DNA of 64,000 bases from Acanthaster planci (taxonomy: Eukaryota > Echinodermata > Asteroidea > Valvatida > Acanthasteridae). Made by a program: the position numbers and the translations under genes. The stretch covers positions 592,315-656,314 of the forward strand of contig NW_019091443.1 of assembly GCF_001949145.1 (NCBI RefSeq), in the 5' to 3' direction. The notes beneath the pieces were generated by a model. The model had not been told where the DNA came from. It saw only the letters and a program-made list of their open reading frames with translations, and searched no databases. Positions 12,801 through 27,800 of the stretch are shown here, piece by piece (position 1 is the first letter of the stretch; each line of letters begins with the position of its first letter).

Positions 12801-15800
12801 CTTGCAAGAACTATGAGAAGTGTCTTCATAAACATCTGGCACAATTCACTTATTCTGAGAGGGCCTCTTATACCTCATTTACACATGTATCGAAATCTTG
12901 CTAACTTAAAAAAAAAAGTATTAGATAGGTTTTTCTGTATAGTCAAATGCTCTTGTTCAGGCTGTCAACTTTTTCATTAAATCTGAATAATCATTTAGAG
13001 GAGAATGTCTTAAAAATGAACCTGAAATTGTAACAGTTGACACCAGTAAGAATTTTAGCTGCAGATATTGTTTAGAGCAGTTCCAGTCTTGAAGTCATTT
13101 CTCCAAGTCTAAATCCCGTATCTCATTTTCTCTCACCTTTGTTTGTTTGTCTGAAAGAATGACTTGGTGTGTGACCTTTTCAAGGGAGAGCTGACGAACA
13201 ATGTTGTGTCACTGGTGAGTTATGCTGATTCTTTCCTTGCTTTTTGTTTTGGTTTGGTTGGAAAAATTGGTAAAAATGTATTAAGGATAACGAAAGTAAC
13301 AGTACCCTACATGTCAGAATTTTAGCCGACATGCAGACACACTCAACGTGTCAGCGTTTATCGAGTCCAGCAAACACGAAACACGCTGACCCCTGCATAA
13401 TAGAGAACGCTGACACTGCAATCTGATCTGCTGAGTATAAACATGCACACTACATGCAAACCCCAGAACAGCCAGGCCTTTGTTGACCTGAGCAGTCATT
13501 TTCCTAGTTTCTCACAATGAAAAGTATTCAGTTTGACTGCAGCTCAAGTTATCTTAAAATTCCAGCGAAATGTGGTCAGTAGTTTACCCTGTATGTGGCA
13601 GGCATCACAAAATCATTTTCAAAGATAAAGTGTTTTTCAGGCAACACTTTGGGTTTTTGTCTGAATCGCTCCAAAAACTTACACAAGGCTGTAGCGACGG
13701 CTCTGCATGTGCAGTGCTTTACTACACGTTGTTGGTCACCTTTACGGTCTGCGGTCACAAGCCCTGCCAAGATAATGAGGTCCGGGTCAGCGTTATCGTG
13801 CATTGGACCAGCAATGCACGGTAAAAACCGCAAAGCGTGTATTGAACAGTGTGTCAGGTTCACTGATCATGTTAGGGTGTCGGCTAAAATTCTGACCTGT
13901 GCTGTATTTCTACCTCTAAGGGGTCATCCATTTTTGTCATTTTCATGAGCATACATGTACAAACCGTGTGCTGGGGGAAGGGGTTAATTGGTTGCGTACG
14001 CTTTAAAAACATGTTACTTTTTCCCCCCTTTTTTTAAAACTCCCCCCATCTCATTGATTGTGCTCTTTAAATTTTTTAAGACGGCCTGCGGAAAGTTTTA
14101 AATTTTCAGTCCTTAAACCAATTATAGAATTTGAGCTGAAAATGTGCACTGAACCTCATTGAAGGTCAATATCTCCAAAACTACAAGTCCGAATAAAATG
14201 TACATGGACAGTACATTGCAATTGAAAGTTAACCTCAAAAGGGGGAAAACTTTGTACACTTTTTCCCATCTGGGAAACTGAGTATTCATTTCACAAAATT
14301 CACAAGTGAGAGAAATTTTCACATTTGTTTTTCATGAGTGGCAAATTAGCTGTGAATTTGAATGGGAATTCTTTTCACAATTTTTCCCAGTCATTTTCAC
14401 AGGGTTAAATTTCAGTTTCAATGTACTGTAACTTTGTGTTCAACCTACATGTAGGTTCTGTGTGTTATAGATGAAAATAGACATGACATCATCACTTTAT
14501 TTTTATATATTATGTTATTTTTCTTATTTAATTCTTTTTGTCAACATATCTCCTAAACAAAATAAGGAATTCTTGAAACTTTAAGAGACCAAGTAGACTT
14601 TTCCTTTTAGAAATTTTTGTGACATCACAATGAACACAATCAACATAGTGGATTTCTGTTTATCTCAAAACTTGTTTGGAGATTATCAATGTATTCTACA
14701 TTGCAAATATCATGATGATGGCCCCGCTCATGAACAATAATCTTCAAGTAAGGAGGAATCATGTAAAAGATGTAGATAGCTTGGGCCCACGCAGTGCTCT
14801 GTGCAAGCAGTCATGCCTGGATTGGACCAGCCATCCATATGCAAGTACATACTGGCACAGTGTGTATATGCGCAGTTTGCAGTGTGCGTGAGCTGTCAAG
14901 TGTTTAGTGAAGGCTATATTTCATTGAACTTTTGGACCAAAATAACTGGCAACTGCTGAGTTGAAATAAAGACTGGCCTGCTGCTGCCAAGGCCTAACCA
15001 AAATTAAACAAAGACTGCTTCTAACCTGCCGAGCTTATAAATTAAATATTATCATCAAACTGATGTAGATCAGACTAGGTAGCTTCTTGGCTACGTGGAC
15101 CCGTCGGCTATGAGGGGCAAATGCCACCGAATCAGTTTTCAAAGCCCATGCGGCTGTGAAGGATGACACTCCGACGTATTGGACCTCGTTGCCTCAGCGC
15201 AGTTGTGAGAAGAGAGAGTGTGTGTGTGTGTTGTCCACACTAGGCCTTTTATGGACGGGCTACACTCCAAGGGTTATGGAGAATAGGACAATGTTTCACC
15301 TACTGTAGTTTGGCTTTTTACTTATAACCACCTGGCCTCATTCTTGGGCCAAAGAAACTAAATGAAGGAATTCACTACAAGTGAACCTTGGTGTACAAAC
15401 ATTACATGAACATGGTACGTTGTGCATTGCCAGCGTGTACTGCGTTGCGCAACACGAGTGCTTTGTCGCATTGATGCGGTGCGGGGACTCGATCTTCTAC
15501 TGTGTAGTTATGGGCATGAGTGAATAGTCATAGGCGCAGGCTATGAGTGCCAAACACAAGTCGCGACACAGTCTGACTGGTCACTGCATCACTATTTAGT
15601 TGACTATCTGGAAATGGTCGTTGAATAGTCACACTAGTTGTATAGGCCTCATCAAATGTATTGTTGCTTTCCTTGAGTGTACCTGTGTTTAGGCATACAT
15701 GTAGCTTTTCAAGTATTGATGATATTTATTGCAATTGTTTGTGTGTCAGGATTGCCCACATGTGAGTAGCACAACAGAGGAATTCTGCACAGTCCGATGT

Positions 15801-18800
15801 CAGGTTGCTGATATGAAGAACCTCTATGTGAGTAGATTCATGCAGAACAACATCATCATTCAGATAATGACAAGAATATTCAAATCAGTGCTCTGAAATA
15901 TGTGATTTGATATTATATTCTTGTCGTTATTCTGATCACAGTGCTACGCCATCCAATATTGGGACTGTCAACATATTGCATTTGTAGTATTTCAGTAGCT
16001 GATTTCACGAAACTTTACGCAGTAGTGCAACTCCACTTACGCCACATACGAAAATTGCGCACTGTGTAAATTTGTGACTTGTGCAACAAATTATGGCATA
16101 ATTTGTGCAGTCATTTTAGATGGCATAAGTTGCGGCAAACGAAGTGAAAATCAACGATTTGACTAGTTTATTGTGTTCGGTTAAGCCTCATCATTGCTGA
16201 ATTTAACAAGGCTTATGTGAGAAAAGTGCAACTTTGTTTTAGAAGGTAATTAAAAACTGGTTGTGCTGTGAAAGAACTGCGAGATTTTCTCTCTGGATCT
16301 GACAAGGAAAAGACGAAAACTTTTTTCAACATGGCGGGCAGAGGTGATTAATTAAACAACTGTTGGTGCAAGGGTTACGCATGGTTACCACTTTTTTTGT
16401 GAAATCAGTTGCAGGTTTTGATAGCCATCATAGACTTGAGGGTTCAGTTCAGAAACTCCCCTAAACTCTCATTTTCTGTATTTCTGTGAAAACCCAAGCC
16501 CCTCAAACAGTGATTTGGGCTTTGTTCTTGTCATTTCAGGTGTGGATTATTTTCTTTCAGAATTCCTACAAGGGACACACATCAGGTGTAATGAACTCTG
16601 TAAAGATGTTGCAAAGTTGTGTTTTAGAGCTTATAATGATAAGTTCACAGTGTAGAATAACTTTCAGTGTTCAAAAATACTTTTTCCTTTCATAATTTAG
16701 TGGAGGGAAGAGGTGAGGAAGGGATATATGTGGGTAATACACGTTACCAGATAACTATTGCCGTATTTCTTTTCATCATCCAGGAATCATTGGATGAAGT
16801 GACTGTCAAAGACACTCTAGAGGGAGACAATATGTACACGTGCTCACAATGTGGGAAAAAAGTCAGAGCTGAAAAAAGGTATGTTTGATACACTGTTGAT
16901 GTGTGGGGGGATCTAGATGGTTGCATATGGCATGTAAGGAAAGGGTGTCAAAAATCTAGGAGTTGTATGCATTAAATGTGAGTAGCCCTAACAATTGAAA
17001 ATCAAGATCATGGATGTTCAAAGGATAAAATCCATGCACTGACATGGAAAAAATTAACAAGATATACACAAATACAAAAAGTCCAGATGAAATCAATGAA
17101 TTACAGTTTCAAGATTAATGAGGGACTGCTTAATTAACAAAGCAAGAAATTTGTTTACTAGTTTATATTGATGGTAGACGGAGTGTGGCCTTGTTGCAAG
17201 GGTTCACATCTTATGAATAGAGATTAAGGGCTTGATGAGGCCAATTGCTGGCTATTTGTTGTGTCCTTGGGCAAGCCACTTCACCTCCCACTTATCCCTC
17301 CACCCAAGAGTTTGTATGGATACCAGCGTTGCTTCTGAGTAACCTTTGTAGTTTCATGCAACTTCAACCAAAGATAAACATCAGCCACTGGTTGCCAATT
17401 TAGTCTTTTAGAAGTTGTTAATTATTAATCCTTTTACAAACTACCCAGAGTGATTCTTCCTCTTATTCATCAATCAGTCAAAGTTTGCAAACTTCCTAGC
17501 ATCATGTACAGAATCTATAATTACTGCTCATTATAACTTCATAAGCTCGGCTTTGGATGAATTAAGTTGTATTCGTATCTTGTGTATCTTGTATTTTAGG
17601 GTGCCATACATCATCAGCATCCTTGCATAGCATAACCATTATATAGAACATAATTCTTCAGTACTAAGATAATGGGTTAGAACATAAGTAGCTCTGGATT
17701 AGGTCAAAATAAAGTTCTGCTTCCGATTACATGCCTCTCAAATATCTTTGTACTGATTGAATGGGGACAAAAGCTACCACAAATTGCCACATAAAGTGAT
17801 AAAAGTTAACCTCAGTCATTGTAAAATATCTAGTCAACAATTATTAAATGTAATGCACAATTTACACCACTATGCACAATGCTAGTTAGGTAATGACAAC
17901 GGAAAACTGGCAAGCAGTGTCACTATGCTGCACGGTAAGTATGCATGATGCATCTAGAGGGGCAGGCAACAAACCTCGTGCTGTGGCAGGAAGTTTTGCG
18001 AAAACACACTCCGCAAAGTAGGAAGACAGAAAATGAGCTTGTTTTGGCAAGTCTGCTACTTTATACTGTCCAACATTTGCTTCTAACTCAAGGATTGAGA
18101 ACTCTTGTGTTTGTGTTACATGCTAGACCTATTAATTATATCCCTTTTGCTCATGGTCAGAGTCAGGCACAGAAATGTGGTTGACATTCCCACATAGTGG
18201 AGTTGCCATGGTATATTTAGTTTTCACATATTTTTGTGATGTCAACAGGGCATGCTTCAAGACTTTACCCAAAATCCTGTCCTTCAACACAATGCGCTAC
18301 ACCTTTAACATGGTGACTATGATGAAAGAGAAGGTCAATACACATTTCTCCTTTCCACTCAAATTGAACATGGCTGGCTACACAGAAGATGCCCTTATGA
18401 GTTCAGACAGAAACAGGCAAGGTAAGCACAGCTGCTATCCTTACTTAGTACCAAGGATAACCTGCCCCAAAACCTTGTGCTGCCATTTTTATTCCAGACA
18501 ATCTGTTGCACTTTTCAGTTCCTTTTTTGATATGGTGTTGTAGCTTAAATAAGGATGCATTTAGTAGACCTTGCTATAACAAACATGATAGAGTTTGCAA
18601 AGATGATTTGGTTTAGCAGGTAAGATTAGTTTTATTGTTGGTATTGCTGTGTTGCTAATTCAGTGATACAATCGTGGGAATATAACTTGATTATGAAGTC
18701 CTGTTTAATTAACTGTATGGACAGAACTGTGTCTAAGCACACAGTTGGCTTGGAAAAACCAAAGCCTGCCATTAACCCTTTTAAAACTGCATCTTTTCCC

Positions 18801-21800
18801 TCTATGTTCAGGTTGGCTAGATACCAGTGTGAAATTTGACACTGTGCAGTATCAACTGATCGCCATGACATCTTTCTCACTTTTTCCATGCATGTAAACC
18901 AGTCATGCAAATGGAACAGATATGTTATCAGTAATCCAGCTGTGTAGATCAAGAATTTTTTGTGCAGACAAAGTAAACAGAAGAGTTTAATGCATGCTGA
19001 CACTGCCTTGACTACTCACTAATAGACAACCTGACTGAAGATGCATCCTACATGTATGATCTCATTGGTGTGACGGTTCACACGGGCACAGCAGATGGTG
19101 GGCATTACTACAGCTTCATCAAAGACCGAATGCAGAGTTGTGACGATCAGTGGTATATGTTCAATGATGCAGAAGTCAAACCATTTGACTCTACTCAGCT
19201 GGCTGGGGAATGTTTTGGCGGTGAAATGACGGTGAGTTGTTGGTCATGAAGTACATCAATGGTTGGACGTGTTCACTCTATTTTCTTTGCATATCAGGTA
19301 ATTGTTATCTGTTTAATTTGTTTCTCAGACGAAGACCTATGATTCTGTAACGGACAAGTACATGGATTTCTCATTTGAAAAGGTAAAAGATGCTTCTTTG
19401 TTAACAGCGAGGCTCGATAAACCTACATAAGTGGCAAAAGTAGAATAATGTTTCAGTGATATGAAATGTGAGTCCTTTTCATTTACGCCCGTTTGAATTT
19501 TTTTTTCCAAAATATTGGGGGAAAAAAATTGCAAAATTTGATATCGTGCTGATGTCAGGTGTAATAGGTGTAGCCGTAGCTCTGGAAGCCTGCTGTGGAC
19601 AGGCATACATGTAGACTTACCGACCTGGGCCGATCTCATGTACATGGCTAGTGATAAACGTAGCAATGCTGCAGATGTATGTATTATTAAAACAAGCATT
19701 GATTGTTCTTGCCCGACCCAGACCCATCAAAATGACCTAGTGCCAAATTTTTACTTCTTAAGCATCTATTTTGTATTTGCTTTACAAAATTAATTGTTTG
19801 CATCACAAAATCAATTTTTGGCTATACAAAATAAAACTGCGTAGCAAATTTGCTGTACAAAATTTGGAACGAAATCGCTCATTCCAGAGTTCAAGATGAT
19901 AAACAGCATCCGGTTACTTGGCATCCACAGAACTCTACCAATCCAGTGGAATTGCTTTTTTGTAATCTGCACTTCAATCCTTTGTGTCTCACATTGAAGA
20001 AGAATCTCTGTATGTGGAACTTTGTCTTTCCATGTGAGGTTTGGCATCCTCTGGAGACATTTAATTTGAAACCTGGCAAGCATCTTGATGTGCCAGCAAC
20101 ACAGTGTCCATAATTTACAACCATTAGGAGCATACAGACACAGCCTGCTCAAAAGACCTTGGTCTTCATTCTAAGGTGTACATGTAGGTCTGGGTGTGCA
20201 ACATGTTTCAGCACCAATCTGAGAGTTATTTGAGAATCGGATTTAGGTGAAAGCAGTCAGTGGTTTAACTATTAATCATTCTCTCAATCTTACCATTATA
20301 CTAATCTGGTAGTTTTCAGTGGTATCACAAGTTAACAGACTGACTGTTCCGTCGACTACAAAAGACCCCTTTTCTTTTGACATGTCCATTGCATTTCAGA
20401 CACACAGTGCTTACATGCTGTTTTATGAGAGATGTACACCAGAGACTTGTCAACAAGAGCCTCCAAGCCAGCCCGCCATCGTGCTGCCTAAAGAACTAGC
20501 AGAGGTACAGTTGCCAGGAAGAAATGTGAACTTAAAAAGATTTTCAACAAGAAGAGACACGTTTTAAACAATCCTCAAGCACATTTTATCCCAAAACCGT
20601 CCACTTAACAGGGTCTAGGATAACTCAGGGTAGGAAAACTCTCTTAGATATTTATGAGTTTAGAAATGAAAGATACTTATTGACCACTGTGTTGGTAGGG
20701 TACACTGCTCCAAAACTATTTTTCAGACAGCATGACTGTTCCGTATCATATTAAACTATTTTGAAGAGGACTTGGCTGTCCTTGTTAATTTGGAAAAATG
20801 ATCACAGCAATGGTAAGAGTAAATTTGGTTTTTTTTTGGGTGGTGGGGTAAACGAGAGAAGTGAGAATGGTCTCTATTTAACATTTTGTATTTTGAATTC
20901 CCCTTCAGTGGATATGGCAAGATAACAAAAATTACCTGAGAGACCGGTCTATTTTTGATCACTCCTACATGAACTTCATGTGGCAAGTATGTAGCTATCT
21001 TCCCTCAACACTACCTGATCCTTCACAAGTACAACTTATGGCATCAAAGGTAAGATTCTAGAAAATGAGCACAAATAAAATGTGTATTGCAATGAGTTTA
21101 TCATCTCATATCATAACCAGCTTGTGTAGTTCCTGGGACAGTTAATATTGATGTGCCATTTTAACTGTTCCAGATTAGATTCGACTTTTGTTGAGACCAG
21201 TGTCCTTAAGTAACATGCCAACATGGCTGCGGTCCCTCAGTTGTAGGCTCACAATGTAGGCCTTCCTGGGGCAACATAATGTACTTCCTGGTAGAAGATT
21301 CTTTTTCATGAAGTGCCATCACACCTTATTAGGCAGTGGTGCTGCGCAGGGGGAACCAGTGAAGCCTTGCTTCTATGCATTGAGTAACATTGCATGCATG
21401 TTTTCACCACCATGATACTGAAATACGAAGGGACCTTGTGAAAATAACAGAACTTTCTTTCCAAATGTTGCAAATGTGAGCAGGCAAACAAAACATACAA
21501 GCTTTTAGATGTGAAAAAATTATTGAAAGATGTTTTGTAATTTTTGAATGTGTTTTTCTAACTTACCTGTATAAATTTGACGGTTGCGCCGAAAATTTAG
21601 GATCGGTCATGTAACCAGAAGCAGAACTAGTTTGTTGGCCTCAAAAAGTTCATTTAAATCCAGCCAGGCTGGCCAATCGGCTGTTTTGGTAGAGAAATTC
21701 CACTGATGTAAATGGGTATGTGTGGTGGGTCTGATTGATTTCATTACATGTACATGTACTCAACCCGGGCCACCAAATTTTCACGAGGGCCAGTGCGGTG

Positions 21801-24800
21801 CACTTCCCACTGGCCCTGCAGGCCACCAAGAAATATAAGTTAATTTCAACCCCGATTGGTTCTTCCAGGTAAAAGTAAGATCTGCCAGTCGGTACTATTT
21901 GTACCGATCACTTCAAAAAGCGAGATAGAACTGCAGCATGTCACTAGCAACTGTGTATAGTTACAAATAAGTGAGGCTTGTAGGAAACACAGATGATGTT
22001 TGTAAGCAAAAGTACACACCACCTGGACTTTGTAATCTTACTTTTAAAATAAACATCTTGATTAACGTGTTACTTTGACAAAAGGATTTTTTTTGTCAGA
22101 ATGTAACGCCTAGTGCAATGAGGATAGACGTTTTTTTTGAGTTATAGACAACCCTTTTTGATTCCATGCTCATATCAGACCACCTTATTTTGAGGTTACC
22201 CAAGAAATAAATCTTTGTATGATATGGGATGGCTTTGAAGAAGATACTTAAAAATTATTGACTGCTGTGATATGGGATGTGATGATTTAACACAAGAGGA
22301 ACTCCAAGCATTTAGAGGCAAAGTGAAGGGTGCTGTGTATCCCTGATAACTGATCAGTGTTCTGATTTAGTGTAAGTTCATGAAAGTCTGACGTGAATGA
22401 TAATTGTTTCTGCTGCAACTCCATCAATGTCATACATTTTATTGTCACTTCCGTGTCAGAACCATAGAAAGGGATGCCTGATAGGGAGTAGCATGAAACC
22501 AATCCGCTATTTTTACATTTGCTTAAGTAGAAAGTTTTATTCATAAGGTCCAAAGGTTTATGTATTCTCTTCTGATTTACAGACTCTCTTCAAATTATTG
22601 GAAAGCTCTTTATATTTATCTTTGCCACAGTTGACAACTACCTTTGTCCTTGAGACATTGCTCCATGCTAGGGAGAAACCAACCATGCTACAGTGGATGG
22701 AACTTATGACCAAACAGTTCCACACCTGTCAAGCTGCTTGCGAGGTCAGTTCTAGCTCCATGAATAGCTTTGTAATATTTGATTATCACATGTAGTCATT
22801 TACAATTTACATTGCAGCAGTTTAAGTTATCTGCAAAAGTCCAGCTGGCTGTCATCACCATGTAAACCTAAAATCCATGAATGTTTGTGTCATCGGAAAT
22901 TGTAGAGTAGGATTTTCGGGATCACAGAATATTTTGCGAGTGTGCTGGGGTGGAACATAACATTGATGCATTTGCCAAATGCCAGTCAAAATTGATGTGG
23001 CCCTGTAGGCCTACAAGTCCTTGTTGAAGAGGTCTGGGAGACCAGCGTAAGACTATTTCCAATCTTTTGTATATATATGTTCCACAACTGTGGGCAACAT
23101 TAGTTCCATATTTTACTGAACATTTGCTTCCACTGAAATAAAAAGGTTACATGAAATAGAAAGAAAAATGGATATTTTCTCCCCAATTTAGTTTTAGTTT
23201 TAATTTATTTTACAAGCATTATTTGTTGCACACTGTGATGTGGTGAAAACAAATGTGACATAAGGCACAGGTCTTTAGATTTGCTGTTTTCCCCAATTCA
23301 GTTGCATAAGCAACAATGTAAGTACCAGGAGCCAGTCTGTTGCAAGGAACCCTGACCTACGGAGCGAGATATTTATGGCTGCATTCACCAGCTCATTGTC
23401 GTTGGGAACAATCCACACTATCAAAACATTTGATGAATATTTCTTAGCGTTAATTCACTTGGCAAATTTCTCTTTTAATATTTCATTCTCATGTTTTCAT
23501 TTCAAAGTCAAAATCCTTGTCTTAGTAGCAATTCAACCAAGCATCCTTTCATTATGACTGTCTGACAGTATGGTGGGTGTGGATGCAGCACAGTATTTAA
23601 AATATCTTCCTCAGTTGAGCAGCGAAATTTAGGCAAACTTGCCATCTCAGCAAAACACATTTTTAACTTAAATTCAAACATTCAGTGTGCAACTGCTTGT
23701 TGGGCTAGACTAGTGAAGATATGACTATACTAGTGAAGATAGTGGTCCAGATGACTGGTATTAAAAAAGGATATATGGGGAAAACTTAAGGGAAAAGAAG
23801 CACAGTGCAGTACATGTATGTAAACATTGAACTTGTTATTCCAAGCTGTCATGACAGTGCTTCTTTGATTGTATAAATTAAGCAGGAAAAAAAAATGTTT
23901 TCGAGCTGTGTTTGTTACTCTGTGGAAGGTGTCATTTGCTTGTTGTTTCAATCAAGTTTCATTTGAAGAATGTAGTTTACACTACCCACACCATTCAAAA
24001 GGCTAGGTTTTCTTGATTTACTGTTATGGGCGGTTAGTGGCCACTGCATTTTCTCACTTAAGTAATTGTTCAATTGGATTAGCCAAGGATTAACAAACGG
24101 CTTGGCTAGTTAACCAGACATGTAACCCCCAAGTGTCTGCTTTTTTTGAGAGGGAAAACTTCAACTTGAACATTCAATGGAAGTGATTCTCGGTGGGACA
24201 TATATTTTACATTTGTACCGTGCTTCAAAAATATCTAAGCCCATTTCCTAACGTTCCCACCTATTTTTGTTTGACGACACATAATAGAATGGTTGATTAT
24301 TCAAACAATATGTTACAACAGTGCTTCAGGGGACATGTAGCTTGTTACGTCAAGCAGATAACTAGCCAGATATGACTAAATAGGTGGACATCACAATAAT
24401 TCACAAGATAATTATGATTGTTTTCAGTGGTTCCTCGATTACATGGCTAATGATGACTGGTGGCCACAGCAGATATTGATCAAGTGCCCTATACAAACCT
24501 GTCGACAGGTAATATAAGCAGTGTACAAATTCTCAGTCATACCATCTTATTCTGCTTGAAGCAGTCCTCCAGCCTTACTGATGGGCAATGTGAATGGGCA
24601 ATTTGAAATGTATAACGACAGTAGAATTTTCAGAAATACCACATTTAACAAATCTAAGCATGGTACACTTTTAAAAATGCACACTGTCATATTTAAACTT
24701 ATTTATTTATTTATTGAAGTTGATACATATATTGCAGCCATCCTTTACTAAAGTGTCAAGCATTTCCTTTGTCTTGTACTTGTTTTTATTCATGAACTTC

Positions 24801-27800
24801 CCTCAGGATAAATCTCATAGAATAAAATAGTTTGACATGGTGTGCTTTTGTTGGTGGAATTCAGTTATTCCAGAGGCTGTGTGTTCATGTGATTAGACAG
24901 CTGAGAGACAAGCATGCACCTTTGTACCTTCATCCTCTTGTTGATGGGTAAGATGAGACTTTGGTGGTCTTTTAAATTCAACATTTAGCAGGTGTGCTAA
25001 ACAAATAGGACGATGTTAATTTCACGTTTGAATCATGAAAGCATTGGGTATTTGCTGTCTCAGACTTTGTATACTGTCTTGTATAGATGCTTCTTTTTTG
25101 TACAATAAACCTGATAGCCATAGTAGGGATATTGCTCTTTAATAGAGGGTGGTTATGTTCTCAGATATGTAGTTGGGGGAAAACTGGTCCAAAAAGCCTG
25201 AAATGACATGTATAGTACATGTACCTGATCCACGTGTGTGTATAGTCATACATTAGATCAGTATACAGAAGACATCGCACCTTGTTTACATGTGCTTTTG
25301 TATGAGGAACTAGGTGTGAACAAGATCCATTGAGATACAGTAGGAAAGTATAAATGTAAACAAAACATGAAATCAGTATAACTACATGTATAAGATGTGA
25401 AGCCAGTAAACATCATGTGCATAACATTGAACTCCATGGTGTGTACTTTTATTCAAAAGGGATGTGTACATGTCTGAGTAGACATTCTTCACAATCATAG
25501 TTTACTGTGCAATAACTACACCTCTAGGTAACTGTTGTACACAAAGGATTTTTATTTGATGCTTTTTCATTACCAGAGAGGATGAGGTTGATATTCCTCC
25601 AGAGGAGATTGGGAACTACTCTTGCGTCACCCGGTTCATCAAGAAGCTGCTGTCAATTGTGAGCTTGTCAAATTGGGTTCTCTTTAATTGATTGAAATCT
25701 TGAAAAGTTCCATGGATAGTGCTGAATTTCAAAATATAAACAAATGCGGTGGAAGTACATGTTGTTTGAGAAAAACGAAGAAATACTCAGTGAAACCTGC
25801 AGTGGCTGTTGATAATAATCCAAACCCAGTTTTGACTAAATACTAACTCACATGTGCCCAAATTCACCACAAGGTTTTTTGTGGATATTACAGGATTGTT
25901 GGGGACGGATGGGTTTTGGTGCTCTTTGGAATAAAATGCAAGAATGCAAATATGGAATCCAAAGTGTATTGTTTTAGAGGAGTTTGGAAGGTTCTGAGCA
26001 AATTACTTTGGAGTTTCAGCTAAAGATACAGTCATAAACATTTTTCAGATCCTGAACAAATTTTGTGTAGTTCTGTAGCTATTGCTTTAGCTGACCTACT
26101 TTTCAATTTTGTTCAAAATGTGCTTGTTCCAAGTGGTGCATGCACATGTGTGAAATGGTCTATAATTGACAACCCAATGGATAAAACCAACTCTGCTTTA
26201 GAATAAGTTTCAATTACAGCAAATGCTTGGTGCGAATCAAATGGTTTCAACGAACTTGGAATTTTTCATGAGGAAAAACATACATCTCTGCATAAAAAAA
26301 AGAGTTGAAAATAATACGTCCTGAAGTGATGTCTTTGATCAATTTAGTCAGCTTTTTATGTGATTGCACAAATGCGCATTGCTCTGGTAATGTTTACGTC
26401 ATTTTTACTTTTTGTGTGATTAGCTCACCTTATGTTGTAATGTAACAGTTTTATCTTTGGGTCATTTAGATCGAGCATGGTGTGCGTCCACAGTGCAAGC
26501 ACCTTACAGAGTACTTTTCAGTGCTGTATGACTTTGCCAAAATTGATGAGGATGAGGTAAGATTTTTGGGGGGGGAAGGCTAGAGGGGGAACAGCTGTAC
26601 ATATGCAGATAAACAGGCATTATTGATTTTAAAAGGAATCATATTTTCACTCCAAGTAAACATTCTTCAGTTGTCATAAATGTAGGGGTGTGATTTCTCA
26701 GGATTCATCCAAATTCAGAGTGTATTGATTTCAAAATGTTCGATTCAATCAGTCATTTTGTGCTATGTTTGTAAATGGCAAAAAATCACAGTGTTTTCTT
26801 TCTTCTTTTGCAGGCTCAGTTCTTAACCTCTGTTGAAGCCATCTCAATCATGACAAACTTCTACCTCGGCACCAAGGCTGCTGATTACGTAAGACCGAAC
26901 TCTCAGATGTCCTCGCTTTGAAAGCGCTCTTTATCCAATTGTTATCTTGTCAAATTTCCTGTCTGTCAAGCTGATACTTATTCTGTTAAGGAAAAATGGC
27001 TTCAAAAAGCCTTGAATTTGAAGTCTTAATAATGTAGTTACTCCAAATCGGTTGTGCTTTATAGTACCTGAAATGTTGGTTCGTCTGAATGAACTACCTG
27101 CTGTGATTTATTTTTTCAGGTTGAGGTAGTCTCAGATGATGATAATGATGATGAAGATGAAGAAGATGACATCATCTCCTTGACAGAGGACAAGTACAAA
27201 CCCACATCCTTGGAGAAAATGATCTCACTTATTGCGTACTTGGTAGATTCATCAAGGACTGACCGGCAACTCATGCTGTCTCAGACAGACTATGCAGTGC
27301 TTGTTGCTGGAAAGGTCAGTTAATAATAAAGGAAAAAAAGCAAGGTGTAAATGCTGTCATTTAGTGAGTCCACCATTTCATGTACGTGCATAATGATTTG
27401 TTGAGAAATAATATAACTGTGCATGTATCATGGGTGTGGTGCCATAGGTACAAAGTTACCTCTTTTACCACCACAGTGTATTCTGATATTCAGTTTGGTA
27501 CAGTTCTCTGTAAGTTTCCTTGTTAAAAGTGGGATGATAGCTGAATTTATATACAAGTTGTGATGTTTTAGTAGTTTCAAAGTCAAACACTACCACTTTG
27601 ATCTCACCACATACTACTTGGAAGTCTTCTTGGATCAGTTGAGTTCACAGAGACAAATGTACCGCTGCAATTAAACAAAAGCCTCTGAACTGTCATTGTC
27701 TTCAGTTGTCTTAAATAGTTGGCCAATCCTTGGTATTAAATTTAAACAAGCACAACTAGACAACCAAAAAAGGGACCCATTCAAATTGCTTTAATTGGCT

